This document shows, one piece after another, positions 1 to 6,321 of a DNA stretch of 14,373 nt. Within the stretch, counting starts at the first letter, position 1. Each line of letters begins with the position of its first letter. The notes beneath the pieces were generated by a model. The model saw only the letters and a list, made by a program, of their open reading frames with translations, ran no database searches and was not told the origin of the DNA. Made by a program: the position numbers and the translations under genes. Source of the DNA: Candidatus Aenigmatarchaeota archaeon (lineage in GTDB: Archaea; EX4484-52; GLR71); the NCBI GenBank assembly GCA_023134675.1, contig JAGLUQ010000007.1:1-14373 (forward strand), in the 5' to 3' direction.

Positions 1-2459
1 AGTTTCCATATAAACTGCTCAAGTATGTTTTCGGAAGCGCTGGGATATGCGCTTGCTTCTGAGGCAGTTGACGGGTAATTTGTGAAGCCTATGAACCCGC
101 CGTAATAATCGCATGCGCTTATCATCACCTGGCTGTCACCTTCATCAGCTTCAACGCACGATTCAGCATAGATATCAGAACCTCCCTGGTCAATATATCC
201 GTAGCTCATAGAATTCCTTTTCAGCTCAGATTCTATGTTGTGCGTGTATATGGTCGTCTCAAGGTCGCCGTATTTCTGGTGGTTGCTTGAGCTGTAGCCT
301 GCAATAGGAAGGTCTGTCGTGAGATCCTTGCTTGGCGTAAAGATAATCATCATATTGTTTTTCTGCATCCATGAGTCAAAGTCAAATGTCGGGCTGTCAG
401 ACTGTCCGAGTATCACCGCATTCTTTCCTGCGCCTATGTTGCTTTCCTTGAGATTTGGCGACACAGTGCCTGTATTGGTCATTGACCAGTCAGATATCCA
501 TCTGCTGTCTTCAAGAGACTGCAATGCATTTTCCATCTTGGTGGAATTAGAGTAATAATAGCCTATATGAAAAAACTGGACATCATAATCCATTGCAATA
601 GTTGATGCATTAGTCGAGATGTTCTCTGAGTTGAAATACATATAGTAATTCCGTGTCTTGCCCATTTCAGTTGCGCCTTCAAGCATCCAGAATACGTCAA
701 GCGTCGCGTTCGTGCTCTCATTATATAATGTTGTCTCTTTCTTTATCATAAGCTCAATATTATCAAAATAAGCACCGAGACCTTCAGTTGTAGTATGGCC
801 GTTGGAATCGCTGTCCACCCAGTCCACCTTGCCGCCAAGATCAAGATAATACCAGCCTTCGCCCGTTATATATTCAGTGACATAATCTTCAAACACCCCC
901 GATACAAGATCGTCCCATCCATTGTTCGGGTCATCTACAGATGCCCATATCTCGGGTGTCGTATCAGAATATGCACGGTCTGTGTCAAGATCAGTCCCAA
1001 GATAATTCATAGAAGTGGAATTGCCAAACCTTGCCTTTATCCATGCGCCTTCCTCAAGGTCGTCGTCAAGGTCGTCTGCATAATAGTCAAATAAGAGAAC
1101 AGCCCAGCCCCCATCCTGGAGTGCCGAATACATATCTCCTGTCACATAGAACCTGACACCCCACGCACCGCTGTCAAGTATCTCTTCCCCTGTGTTAGGA
1201 TCATCAGCCATATTCCCGATTATAACAGCTATATAACTTGAATCTGCAGGAAGGTCAGGTTTTAAAGCACCTGAACCGACATCTGTATCAAAGTCAGAGT
1301 CGCCGTCAGGATCACCAAAAATCGCAAAATAATTGGCCTGGCCGGCATTATGCCCGTAAGGCGCAAGCGACGATGAATTTGTCCAGTCCCAGCCGTCATC
1401 ACTTCCGGAGACGCCCCATGTATTTCCTGTCTGGTTAAGCCCGCTTGTAAAATCAATGCTTCTTGTTGACGTATCTGCTGTCATGTCCCAGAGATCTGGA
1501 GATAAGATATCTATCCTTGTAATTTCTTTGCTGTTCGCAGCAGTCTCAAAGTTAAGCTCAAGCGTATCATTCCACTCTACAATTCTTATAGAGTCTGCAT
1601 CAAAGTCATTGCTGTCTCCAAGGTCAGACAGCATCTGCGTGAAATTTATGCGCACTCGTATAGGATAATCATGCCGTGCATAGTCATCTCCTGTAATATT
1701 CACAGCTATCCTGTAAGGCCAGCCTGCATCCCACCATAGAGATCCCTGTGTAGATACGGAAAATGTCAATGACCCATACCCAATGTACCCGTCAGAATCA
1801 TTGCATCTTGCATAATATGTATATGTTCCTGTTGACAGGTTGCCTATATTTTCCTGTGCACTCTCGTAAGGCTCGTCATACGCACCGTCAAATGCAGTTG
1901 TATAATTCCAGGTCACCTCGTCATCTGAGATATGACATCCCTCAATATTCCTGTTCCCTGTATATGTGTCATCAGATATTATAGTCAAAGTTATGTTGTC
2001 GTCCGGTTTCGGGTATGCAGGCGACTTTAATACTGTGACTGCCGGCACCTGCGTGTATGCAGGGTTCAGGTACAGCGAACCGCCCAGGTTCTCAATGTAG
2101 TTGTATCCTTTTATGAAATCCCCGGATATGTTGTTCGTAATGATATATGCTGCATGGGAATTGCCTGCCCAGTCAACAAAAGCAGCCTTCCTTGAGAACG
2201 TTATGTTGTAGTCATGCCCGTATATGTCATAAGGTATGTAGAACCTTTTCATGTAACCCTGCCCTGATGTCATAGCAATGTTTATTTCATAGGCAATCTT
2301 TTCAGCAATAGATATGCTAAGATAATTCCTCCTTGATTCCAGAACTTCAGCGCTGTTGCTGCTGATCACAGTATGGTATAAAGTAAAGATCATAAGGGCA
2401 AATATGATAAGGATCATAAATTCCAGTCCGCCCTGACCTTTTTTTCTGCAGTCTGCCAT
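1..2459 (-). CDS. Large secreted/surface protein with class III signal peptide and DUF2341-like region (3' end outside window)
   Basis: The frame is open from the ATG at 2459 to the window edge, at least 819 residues. The N-terminus has basic residues, then KGQGGLEF, then a hydrophobic helix (about residues 14-30). This is a class III signal peptide, with cleavage expected between Gly8 and Gln9 and the conserved Glu at +5 (Glu13). Residues about 150-235 look like an Ig/PKD-type beta sandwich. From residue 242 (WWDAGWPYRI) the sequence resembles the start of DUF2341; a DUF2341-like end (KTRNYYMYFNSEN) returns near residue 600. The stretch between is Asp/Gly-rich and ends with a carbohydrate-binding-like FDNIELMI. 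Many N-X-S/T sequons suggest N-glycosylation outside the cell. It lies 37 bases after the pilin-like gene and is probably co-transcribed. Likely role: pilus-tip, adhesin or cell-surface component (inference). The C-terminus is unseen. Confidence 0.8.
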   Translation of the reverse strand, partial: MADCRKKGQGGLEFMILIIFALMIFTLYHTVISSNSAEVLESRRNYLSISIAEKIAYEINIAMTSGQGYMKRFYIPYDIYGHDYNITFSRKAAFVDWAGNSHAAYIITNNISGDFIKGYNYIENLGGSLYLNPAYTQVPAVTVLKSPAYPKPDDNITLTIISDDTYTGNRNIEGCHISDDEVTWNYTTAFDGAYDEPYESAQENIGNLSTGTYTYYARCNDSDGYIGYGSLTFSVSTQGSLWWDAGWPYRIAVNITGDDYARHDYPIRVRINFTQMLSDLGDSNDFDADSIRIVEWNDTLELNFETAANSKEITRIDILSPDLWDMTADTSTRSIDFTSGLNQTGNTWGVSGSDDGWDWTNSSSLAPYGHNAGQANYFAIFGDPDGDSDFDTDVGSGALKPDLPADSSYIAVIIGNMADDPNTGEEILDSGAWGVRFYVTGDMYSALQDGGWAVLLFDYYADDLDDDLEEGAWIKARFGNSTSMNYLGTDLDTDRAYSDTTPEIWASVDDPNNGWDDLVSGVFEDYVTEYITGEGWYYLDLGGKVDWVDSDSNGHTTTEGLGAYFDNIELMIKKETTLYNESTNATLDVFWMLEGATEMGKTRNYYMYFNSENISTNASTIAMDYDVQFFHIGYYYSNSTKMENALQSLEDSRWISDWSMTNTGTVSPNLKESNIGAGKNAVILGQSDSPTFDFDSWMQKNNMMIIFTPSKDLTTDLPIAGYSSSNHQKYGDLETTIYTHNIESELKRNSMSYGYIDQGGSDIYAESCVEADEGDSQVMISACDYYGGFIGFTNYPSTASEASAYPSASENILEQFIWK

Positions 2460-2496
2460 GATAAAACCTGAATTTATTTTTTGCGGGAAAAATCTT

Positions 2497-2919
2497 TCAG
2501 CCGCCTGTGATATTAACCCATGTCACGCCCAATATCTTGACCGCCTGTATAGTTATGTCATACCTGCCTTTGTCCTGGGGCAGGTATCCTGTGACATTGA
2601 AGTCAAACCTGTTGACAATGTCTGTGACTCCGCCATATGCGTTCAGCCGTATCATTATCTCCCTGGAGCCTACATATGTCTGGTTTATATTTTCCGGAAA
2701 TTCGGAATTGACAGTAATCTTGGCAGGCTCTCCCTGAGCAAATACAGACTCGACAGCATCGCTTATCTCGTTGACAGCCTCTTTTGCAGTCATGACATTC
2801 ACCTCGCTTTTCAGGTCGGTGAGCATAGATGTGCCTTTAAGTATGACAGGCGTTATGAGAAGCATCGCGATGATGACAATAATCATGTATTCCAGCCCTG
2901 ACTGGCCTTTTCGCATCAT
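2497..2919 (-). CDS. Small pilin-like protein with class III signal peptide
   Basis: 140 residues starting MMRKGQSGLEYMIIVIIAML. The KGQSGLEY motif followed by a hydrophobic helix is the class III signal peptide of archaeal type IV pilins and archaellins. It would be cut by the FlaK/EppA-type prepilin peptidase before Gln6, leaving Glu at +5. The rest (residues about 30-140) is a short, beta-rich extracellular domain with N-glycosylation sequons (NQT, NVT, NIT). A TATA-like box centred 27 bases before the ATG at 2919 points to a leaderless transcript starting at that codon; a second ATG at 2916 is an alternative. It heads a two-gene unit with the large DUF2341-type protein, which has the same signal type, so the two probably assemble into one surface structure (inference). 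No pilus ATPase or peptidase gene is in the window. Confidence 0.85.
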   Translation of the reverse strand: MMRKGQSGLEYMIIVIIAMLLITPVILKGTSMLTDLKSEVNVMTAKEAVNEISDAVESVFAQGEPAKITVNSEFPENINQTYVGSREIMIRLNAYGGVTDIVNRFDFNVTGYLPQDKGRYDITIQAVKILGVTWVNITGG

Positions 2920-2942
2920 GCTTTTTAATTAGGATTCTGTCG

Positions 2943-2950
2943 TATAAATA
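2943..2950 (-). promoter_or_regulatory. TATA box for the pilin-like gene
   Basis: Minus-strand CTATTTATAC is centred about 27 bases before the ATG at 2919, the spacing expected for a leaderless archaeal transcript. It lies in a 103-base divergent intergenic region shared with the plus-strand gene at 3023. Confidence 0.55.
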
Positions 2951-2983
2951 GATATCCTGGGTTCGGCAGCACCCATAACCAAA

Positions 2984-2992
2984 CTTATAAAC
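2984..2992 (+). promoter_or_regulatory. TATA box for the orphan gene at 3023
   Basis: CTTATAAAC is centred about 35 bases before the ATG at 3023, so the transcript would start near 3013 with a leader of about 10 bases. This agrees with the ATG start rather than the TTG at 3011. Confidence 0.5.
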
Positions 2993-3022
2993 ATCCGATA
3001 CAAACTAATTTTGTGTATTATT

Positions 3023-3481
3023 ATGAGTGATGAATTGAGCGAAAATATTATTGATTATCTGTTATCCTGCCTTGAGATTGCAAAAAATCTTGACATAGAA
3101 GATGATTCGCTTAAGCACAATAGCCCTTTTCCTGAAATAGGCCCTGTTGAAATTTATAGAGATTTGAATGCAGGTCTAAGTGTTGAATTTAAGCCAAAGG
3201 GTTGGGAACATATAGACAAATATAATTTTCCGGAACTTTCAGGCTATGTATCTGCAGCAATGATAAAGAATGAATATATAGGAGGGCTCAGGGGCAAGCA
3301 GAATTTTAAAGAAGATGGTACAGATTCTTATTCGCTTGTTCTTGAAAAGCCGTGGTCTTCTTCTTATTTATTTAAGATAGATAGATCAGGTGTGAGAGTA
3401 TATGATGAAAAGGGCGCTAATATCTTTATAGATGCATATTACAGCTTCAAAAAGAATATTGATAAAAATATGGATTCATGA
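3023..3481 (+). CDS. Hypothetical protein, function unknown
   Basis: 152 residues from the ATG at 3023; an in-frame TTG at 3011 could add four residues but sits at the predicted transcription start. I recognise no family. The N-terminal 30 residues are acidic and probably helical (ELSENIIDYLLSCLEIAKNL). The rest alternates charged and aromatic residues in a pattern suggesting beta strands, with KGWEHIDKYNFPELSGYV and YLFKIDRSGVRVYDEKGA as the clearest segments. It has no signal peptide or membrane helix, so it is probably cytoplasmic. It stands alone: divergent from the pilin-like gene and about 110 bases before the next plus-strand gene, which has its own TATA-like box. The codons are more AT-rich than those of the informational genes. 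That it is a real gene is fairly sure from the TATA box and full-length frame; its function is not. Confidence 0.65.
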   Translation: MSDELSENIIDYLLSCLEIAKNLDIEDDSLKHNSPFPEIGPVEIYRDLNAGLSVEFKPKGWEHIDKYNFPELSGYVSAAMIKNEYIGGLRGKQNFKEDGTDSYSLVLEKPWSSSYLFKIDRSGVRVYDEKGANIFIDAYYSFKKNIDKNMDS

Positions 3482-3547
3482 TTTAAACATATATGATTTC
3501 TTTAGTGTAAGGACAGCCAATCATTGTTTATTCCTCAAAATCCGGAA

Positions 3548-3560
3548 AAGATATATTAAC
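3548..3560 (+). promoter_or_regulatory. TATA box for the winged-helix coiled-coil gene
   Basis: AAGATATATTAAC is centred about 39 bases before the ATG at 3593. A GTGAT stretch six bases before the ATG could pair with the 3' end of 16S rRNA, so this transcript probably has a short leader of about 13 bases. Confidence 0.4.
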
Positions 3561-3592
3561 TAAAACATACAAATATCATTAAGTGATAACAG

Positions 3593-4393
3593 ATGGGTGA
3601 CTGGAAAGAGCTTATACTCAAGACAGGCGTAGACAAGCTTCTGGAGATAATTGCATCAACAGGCGAGATAACACTGGGCGAAGCATCAAGGCAGCTCGGT
3701 GTGAAGCCTTCTATAATAGAGTCCTGGGCTGATGCCCTTGCAGATGACAAGATGATAACTACAAGCTACAATACACAGGGCGAGCTTGTCTTCAGGTCTA
3801 CAAAAGCAAACTTGAAAGTCAAGGAAGGAAAGATTGACCAGCTGAAAAAAAATGTAGACACAACAATAACATCTGTAGAGTCTGACCTTGATAATGAGGA
3901 GAAGATGCTTAATGTATCAAAGAGCCATATCCACTCTTTTGAGCAGGTGCTGAAGTCAGACATAAACCATATAGAGATATTCACCAAAAACCTTAAGCGA
4001 TATGACTCCAAGAAGTCAGAGCTTATGAAGCTTGTCAATCATCTTAAAGCAGAACAGAGCACTCTTGAGAAACAGATAGGTAGAATAGACGGGCAGGAAA
4101 AGAAGATTCTTGCAGAGTCTGATAATGTGAAAAAGACAGTAGACAGCAAAGTTGTTGAAGTGGCAAAAAGCAAAGAAAACATAATTGCGATAGAGAAATC
4201 AAAAGACGAGCTCAAGCGCGACTTTGAAGTTTTGAGGCGCATATCAAACGCCATCCGCAAAGCTCACCCGGAAGATATAGGAAAGAAAATAGAAGAGATA
4301 GAGAAAAGGACAGGCAACCTGAAGACGCATAACAGCCTTGTCAAGCAGAAGTTTGAGAAGCTCAACGATGTCATGCATCATCTTTTCAAATAA
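3593..4393 (+). CDS. Winged helix-turn-helix protein with long coiled coil
   Basis: 266 residues. Residues about 8-70 form a winged-helix domain: helix (DKLLEIIASTG), HTH (EITLGEASRQLGVKPSIIES), then a short hairpin wing (MITTSYNTQGELVFRS). Residues about 75-240 are almost entirely heptad-patterned and rich in Lys, Glu, Ser and Leu, which indicates a long coiled coil. There are no Cys residues and no catalytic motif. I recall proteins of this architecture as common in DPANN archaea, without an experimentally assigned function as far as I know. A DNA-binding or chromosome-organising scaffold is the simplest reading (inference). The start ATG is preceded by GTGAT at a suitable distance. The gene converges with the HPF-like gene, whose stop codon lies 7 bases away. 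No partner gene is adjacent. Confidence 0.8.
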   Translation: MGDWKELILKTGVDKLLEIIASTGEITLGEASRQLGVKPSIIESWADALADDKMITTSYNTQGELVFRSTKANLKVKEGKIDQLKKNVDTTITSVESDLDNEEKMLNVSKSHIHSFEQVLKSDINHIEIFTKNLKRYDSKKSELMKLVNHLKAEQSTLEKQIGRIDGQEKKILAESDNVKKTVDSKVVEVAKSKENIIAIEKSKDELKRDFEVLRRISNAIRKAHPEDIGKKIEEIEKRTGNLKTHNSLVKQKFEKLNDVMHHLFK

Positions 4394-4400
4394 GCCTCGA

Positions 4401-4748
4401 TCACACTGAAAGCCTTGCATCATTTATCCTTTCAGCCTTCCTCTTATCAAAATATTTGCGTGTCTCCTTCTCTGCAGAATCCATCGCGTTTGTTACTGCA
4501 TCTATCACCGAGAAATCTGTCTTCTCTGACATGAATGTCTTGTGCGGTGTCTCAACAGACACTCTGACCTCATACTTTGGGCTTCCCTGCGGATTATCGT
4601 GATGCTTCTTAAAATATATCTTGGCTTTTGAACTCTCATGTATGCTCTGTATCTTATCAAACCTTTTCTGTATCTCGTCTTTGATAAGTTCTGTATCCAT
4701 TTCATCCCCCATCTGGGCGATGTCAACAAGCTGGATTTTATCATTCAT
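4401..4748 (-). CDS. HPF/RaiA-like ribosome-associated protein
   Basis: 115 residues from the ATG at 4748. The pattern fits the sigma-54 modulation/ribosome hibernation factor fold (beta-alpha-beta-beta-beta-alpha). Strand 1 is KIQLVDI, helix 1 is TELIKDEIQKRFDKI, and the middle strands are KAKIYFKKH, KYEVRVSVETP and HKTFMSEKT. The closing helix, FSVIDAVTNAMDSAEKETRK, resembles the 'AID.A...L..qlrk' helix of HPF. Known members bind the 30S subunit and stop translation in resting cells. Nothing resembling the long-HPF C-terminal dimerisation domain follows. The frame stays open upstream to 4823, but a TATA box at 4777-4788 lies inside that extension and points to a start at 4748. It sits just downstream of the L21e-Rpo4-DUF655 block with its own promoter. 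Function rests on fold-level resemblance only. Confidence 0.65.
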   Translation of the reverse strand: MNDKIQLVDIAQMGDEMDTELIKDEIQKRFDKIQSIHESSKAKIYFKKHHDNPQGSPKYEVRVSVETPHKTFMSEKTDFSVIDAVTNAMDSAEKETRKYFDKRKAERINDARLSV

Positions 4749-4776
4749 AATACCACTCTTATATTTGTCTGAGAAA

Positions 4777-4788
4777 AGATATATATCT
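4777..4788 (-). promoter_or_regulatory. TATA box for the HPF-like gene
   Basis: AGATATATATCT is centred about 35 bases before the ATG at 4748. A weak Shine-Dalgarno-like GAGTGGT precedes the ATG. This box decides the start, since longer frames would begin upstream of it. Confidence 0.5.
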
Positions 4789-4879
4789 TGCCGGACCGGA
4801 TTTAAAAAGCAGGCTAATGTCATAAAGTGATGCTAAAAGAAACAATATATTATGGATCTCAAAACTTCAGCCCATAGAA

Positions 4880-5443
4880 CTAATACTCATCTTCCCCGTA
4901 CCCTTTTGGCGGGGTCGTGAAAAGATACCATTTGCTGTCGCCCTCAAGCTCTTCAACAACCCTTTTGACAACCGACTTTTTCGGGTTAGGCAAAAGCTTC
5001 ACTCTCTGCTTGATATCATCAAATGAGGTGAACTTGCCTTTCTTCCTTTCATCAAGTATCTCCCACATATGCTTTTTACCAATGCCTGGCAGAAGCTCAA
5101 GCTGGTGCTGCCTTGTAGTGACAGGGCCTGACATATTGAAGAATTCTATAAACTTGTCCGGGTTCTTCTCAATTATCTGGTTAAGAGCATCTTCTATCTC
5201 ATTTTGTGCATTGCCTGTAAGCTCATCAAAAAGCAGTTTTTTCTTTATTGATTTGACTATCTCGCGCTTTTCAGTACCTATATATACTTTTTCAAGAGGC
5301 TTTATGCTGTGGTCTTCCTTAAGCTCGACTTCAAGAAGATTAAAATTTGTCTCGCCCATCACTTGTGCAATTGGGGTAGCTCTCCTGTCAGCAGAATGCC
5401 CGCTGTGAAGGAAATCAAGAACTATAGCATATTCATCTTTCAT
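4880..5443 (-). CDS. DUF655 family protein (COG1491), predicted RNA-binding
   Basis: 187 residues from the ATG at 5443, chosen because GAGGTG (minus strand, 5451-5456) lies 7 bases upstream; the GTG at 5458 overlaps that site and is not a likely start. The N-terminal part (DEYAIVLDFLHSGHSADRR..., residues about 1-60) is the conserved DUF655 beginning and is probably OB/S1-like. Residues about 115-133 (LELLPGIGKKHMWEILDER) are a helix-hairpin-helix motif, as in nucleic-acid-binding proteins. The C-terminus is acidic and aromatic. The family is confined to archaea (and some bacteria) and is typically encoded after rpl21e and rpoF, as here; a role near rRNA or ribosome maturation is usually inferred from this context but unproven. 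The ksgA/dim1 gene that often follows in euryarchaea is missing; an HPF-like gene follows instead. Confidence 0.92.
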   Translation of the reverse strand: MKDEYAIVLDFLHSGHSADRRATPIAQVMGETNFNLLEVELKEDHSIKPLEKVYIGTEKREIVKSIKKKLLFDELTGNAQNEIEDALNQIIEKNPDKFIEFFNMSGPVTTRQHQLELLPGIGKKHMWEILDERKKGKFTSFDDIKQRVKLLPNPKKSVVKRVVEELEGDSKWYLFTTPPKGYGEDEY

Positions 5444-5450
5444 AAGAGCA

Positions 5451-5456
5451 CACCTC
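5451..5456 (-). promoter_or_regulatory. Shine-Dalgarno site deciding the DUF655 start
   Basis: Minus-strand GAGGTG lies 7 bases before the ATG at 5443. It rules out the longer GTG start at 5458, whose codon overlaps the site. Confidence 0.7.
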
Positions 5457-5485
5457 ACTGATTAATATTTATGTCACAGAACTAT

Positions 5486-5929
5486 TTATTCTTTCTGCTC
5501 TTTTTTTGCATCTTCAGTCTTATCTTCTGCGACAGGGATGCTCTCAATAGTCTTCTTTTCTGTCTTTCTGGCAGCTTTTGCAGGTTTTACTTTCTTGATT
5601 ATCTCAGCAACCTTTACCATCTGGTCTTTCTCAAGCTTAAGCCTCTCTTTTGCGAAAAGCACTTCTACATCTTCTTCGCAGTCAGGAAGCGTGTCAATTA
5701 TCATGATAACCTGATGCTCCTTAAGTGTAGGCACAGCTTCAAGCAGAGTTTTTGCAGTCTCATCAGAAGTCTTCTTGTCAAGTATAGGTATGACTCTTAA
5801 ATATTCAAGAGTTATCCTCTGCTCATGGCCAAGTTCTCTCTCAATATTTTTAAGCTCTTTTTCCTTGCTCTCAAGCACACTCTTTGCCTCAGCAAAAGTT
5901 ACCGGTGTCTCAGAAATCGTCTTCAGCAT
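5486..5929 (-). CDS. rpoF: DNA-directed RNA polymerase subunit F (Rpo4/RpoF)
   Basis: 147 residues. The N-terminal part (ISETPVTFAEAKSVLESKEKEL, then EQRITLEYLRVIPIL) and the middle HRDC-like helical part (KTLLEAVPTLKEHQVIMIIDTLP, EVLFAKERLKLEKDQMVKVAEIIKK) match archaeal Rpo4. This subunit pairs with Rpo7 to form the RNA polymerase stalk. The last 30 residues are a low-complexity Lys/Glu/Ala tail that most Rpo4 proteins lack or have shorter. The start is the ATG at 5929: AAGGTGA (minus strand, 5935-5941) ends five bases before it, and the GTG at 5938 is part of that ribosome-binding site. It lies 15 bases after rpl21e and 42 bases before DUF655, all in one operon. Confidence 0.9.
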   Translation of the reverse strand: MLKTISETPVTFAEAKSVLESKEKELKNIERELGHEQRITLEYLRVIPILDKKTSDETAKTLLEAVPTLKEHQVIMIIDTLPDCEEDVEVLFAKERLKLEKDQMVKVAEIIKKVKPAKAARKTEKKTIESIPVAEDKTEDAKKEQKE

Positions 5930-5934
5930 ATCAT

Positions 5935-5941
5935 TCACCTT
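5935..5941 (-). promoter_or_regulatory. Shine-Dalgarno site deciding the rpoF start
   Basis: Minus-strand AAGGTGA ends five bases before the ATG at 5929. It contains the in-frame GTG at 5938, which is therefore more likely part of the ribosome-binding site than a start. Confidence 0.7.
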
Positions 5942-5944
5942 GGT

Positions 5945-6226
5945 TTAAACGTTCTTTATATGCTCGGGCCTTGATAACAGGCTCTTGTCTTTATTGCCGT
6001 CTTTTATAGCAATCATGTAAGATATACCTCTCTTCTCTGTTATCTTACCTGACTTTCCGTAATGCCTCGGGTGTGGCATACCTTTCTGTACAGATGCATC
6101 ATGCATAACTATAACTTTTTCGCCTATATTGAAAGTCCTGAGTGTCTTTGTTATAGTTCTTCGTACTGTTTTTCCAATCTTTAGCGTGTTTCTTGTACCG
6201 CTTCTGAATCCTCTTGATCTTCTCAT
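5945..6226 (-). CDS. rpl21e: 50S ribosomal protein L21e
   Basis: 93 residues from the ATG at 6226, a normal length for archaeal L21e. The basic N-terminus (MRRSRGFRSGTRNTLK) and the core (FNIGEKVIVMHDASVQKGMPHPRHYGKSG, then KITEKRGISYMIAI) are typical; the HPRHYGKSG block is the family signature. The C-terminal half is a small SH3-like barrel that contacts 23S rRNA. AAGGTGAA (minus strand, 6231-6238) sits at Shine-Dalgarno distance before this ATG, so the longer frame reaching 6325 is not used. That extension would also cover the TATA box at 6293-6305. It is the first gene of rpl21e-rpoF-DUF655 and lies 95 bases downstream of pus10. It may be read both from its own promoter and through from pus10. 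Confidence 0.96.
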   Translation of the reverse strand: MRRSRGFRSGTRNTLKIGKTVRRTITKTLRTFNIGEKVIVMHDASVQKGMPHPRHYGKSGKITEKRGISYMIAIKDGNKDKSLLSRPEHIKNV

Positions 6227-6230
6227 CTGT

Positions 6231-6238
6231 TTCACCTT
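6231..6238 (-). promoter_or_regulatory. Shine-Dalgarno site for rpl21e
   Basis: Minus-strand AAGGTGAA lies 4 bases before the ATG at 6226, the same core seen before rpoF and DUF655. It fixes the start against the longer frame. Confidence 0.7.
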
Positions 6239-6292
6239 ATTGATACGTAACCCTAACAAAATCTGCCGGTTTATCTTAAATATTTGCGCTAT

Positions 6293-6305
6293 GTTTTTAT
6301 AAAGC
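6293..6305 (-). promoter_or_regulatory. TATA box for the rpl21e-rpoF-DUF655 operon
   Basis: Minus-strand GCTTTATAAAAAC lies just after the pus10 stop codon. Transcription would start near 6273, leaving a leader of about 47 bases before L21e, which is long compared with the leaderless genes nearby. Confidence 0.5.
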
Positions 6306-6321
6306 TTTTGGAAAATTGCTT

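Noticed and set aside
2458..2901. Plus-strand 147-residue frame
   Set aside because: Antisense shadow of the pilin-like gene, which has a signal peptide and promoter; the plus-strand frame has neither.
4838..4850. T-rich terminator after DUF655 on the minus strand
   Set aside because: The T stretch is broken and there is no hairpin; too weak to list as a feature.
4917..5408. Plus-strand 163-residue frame
   Set aside because: Antisense shadow of DUF655, Ser/Leu-rich as expected for the complement of a Lys/Glu-rich gene.
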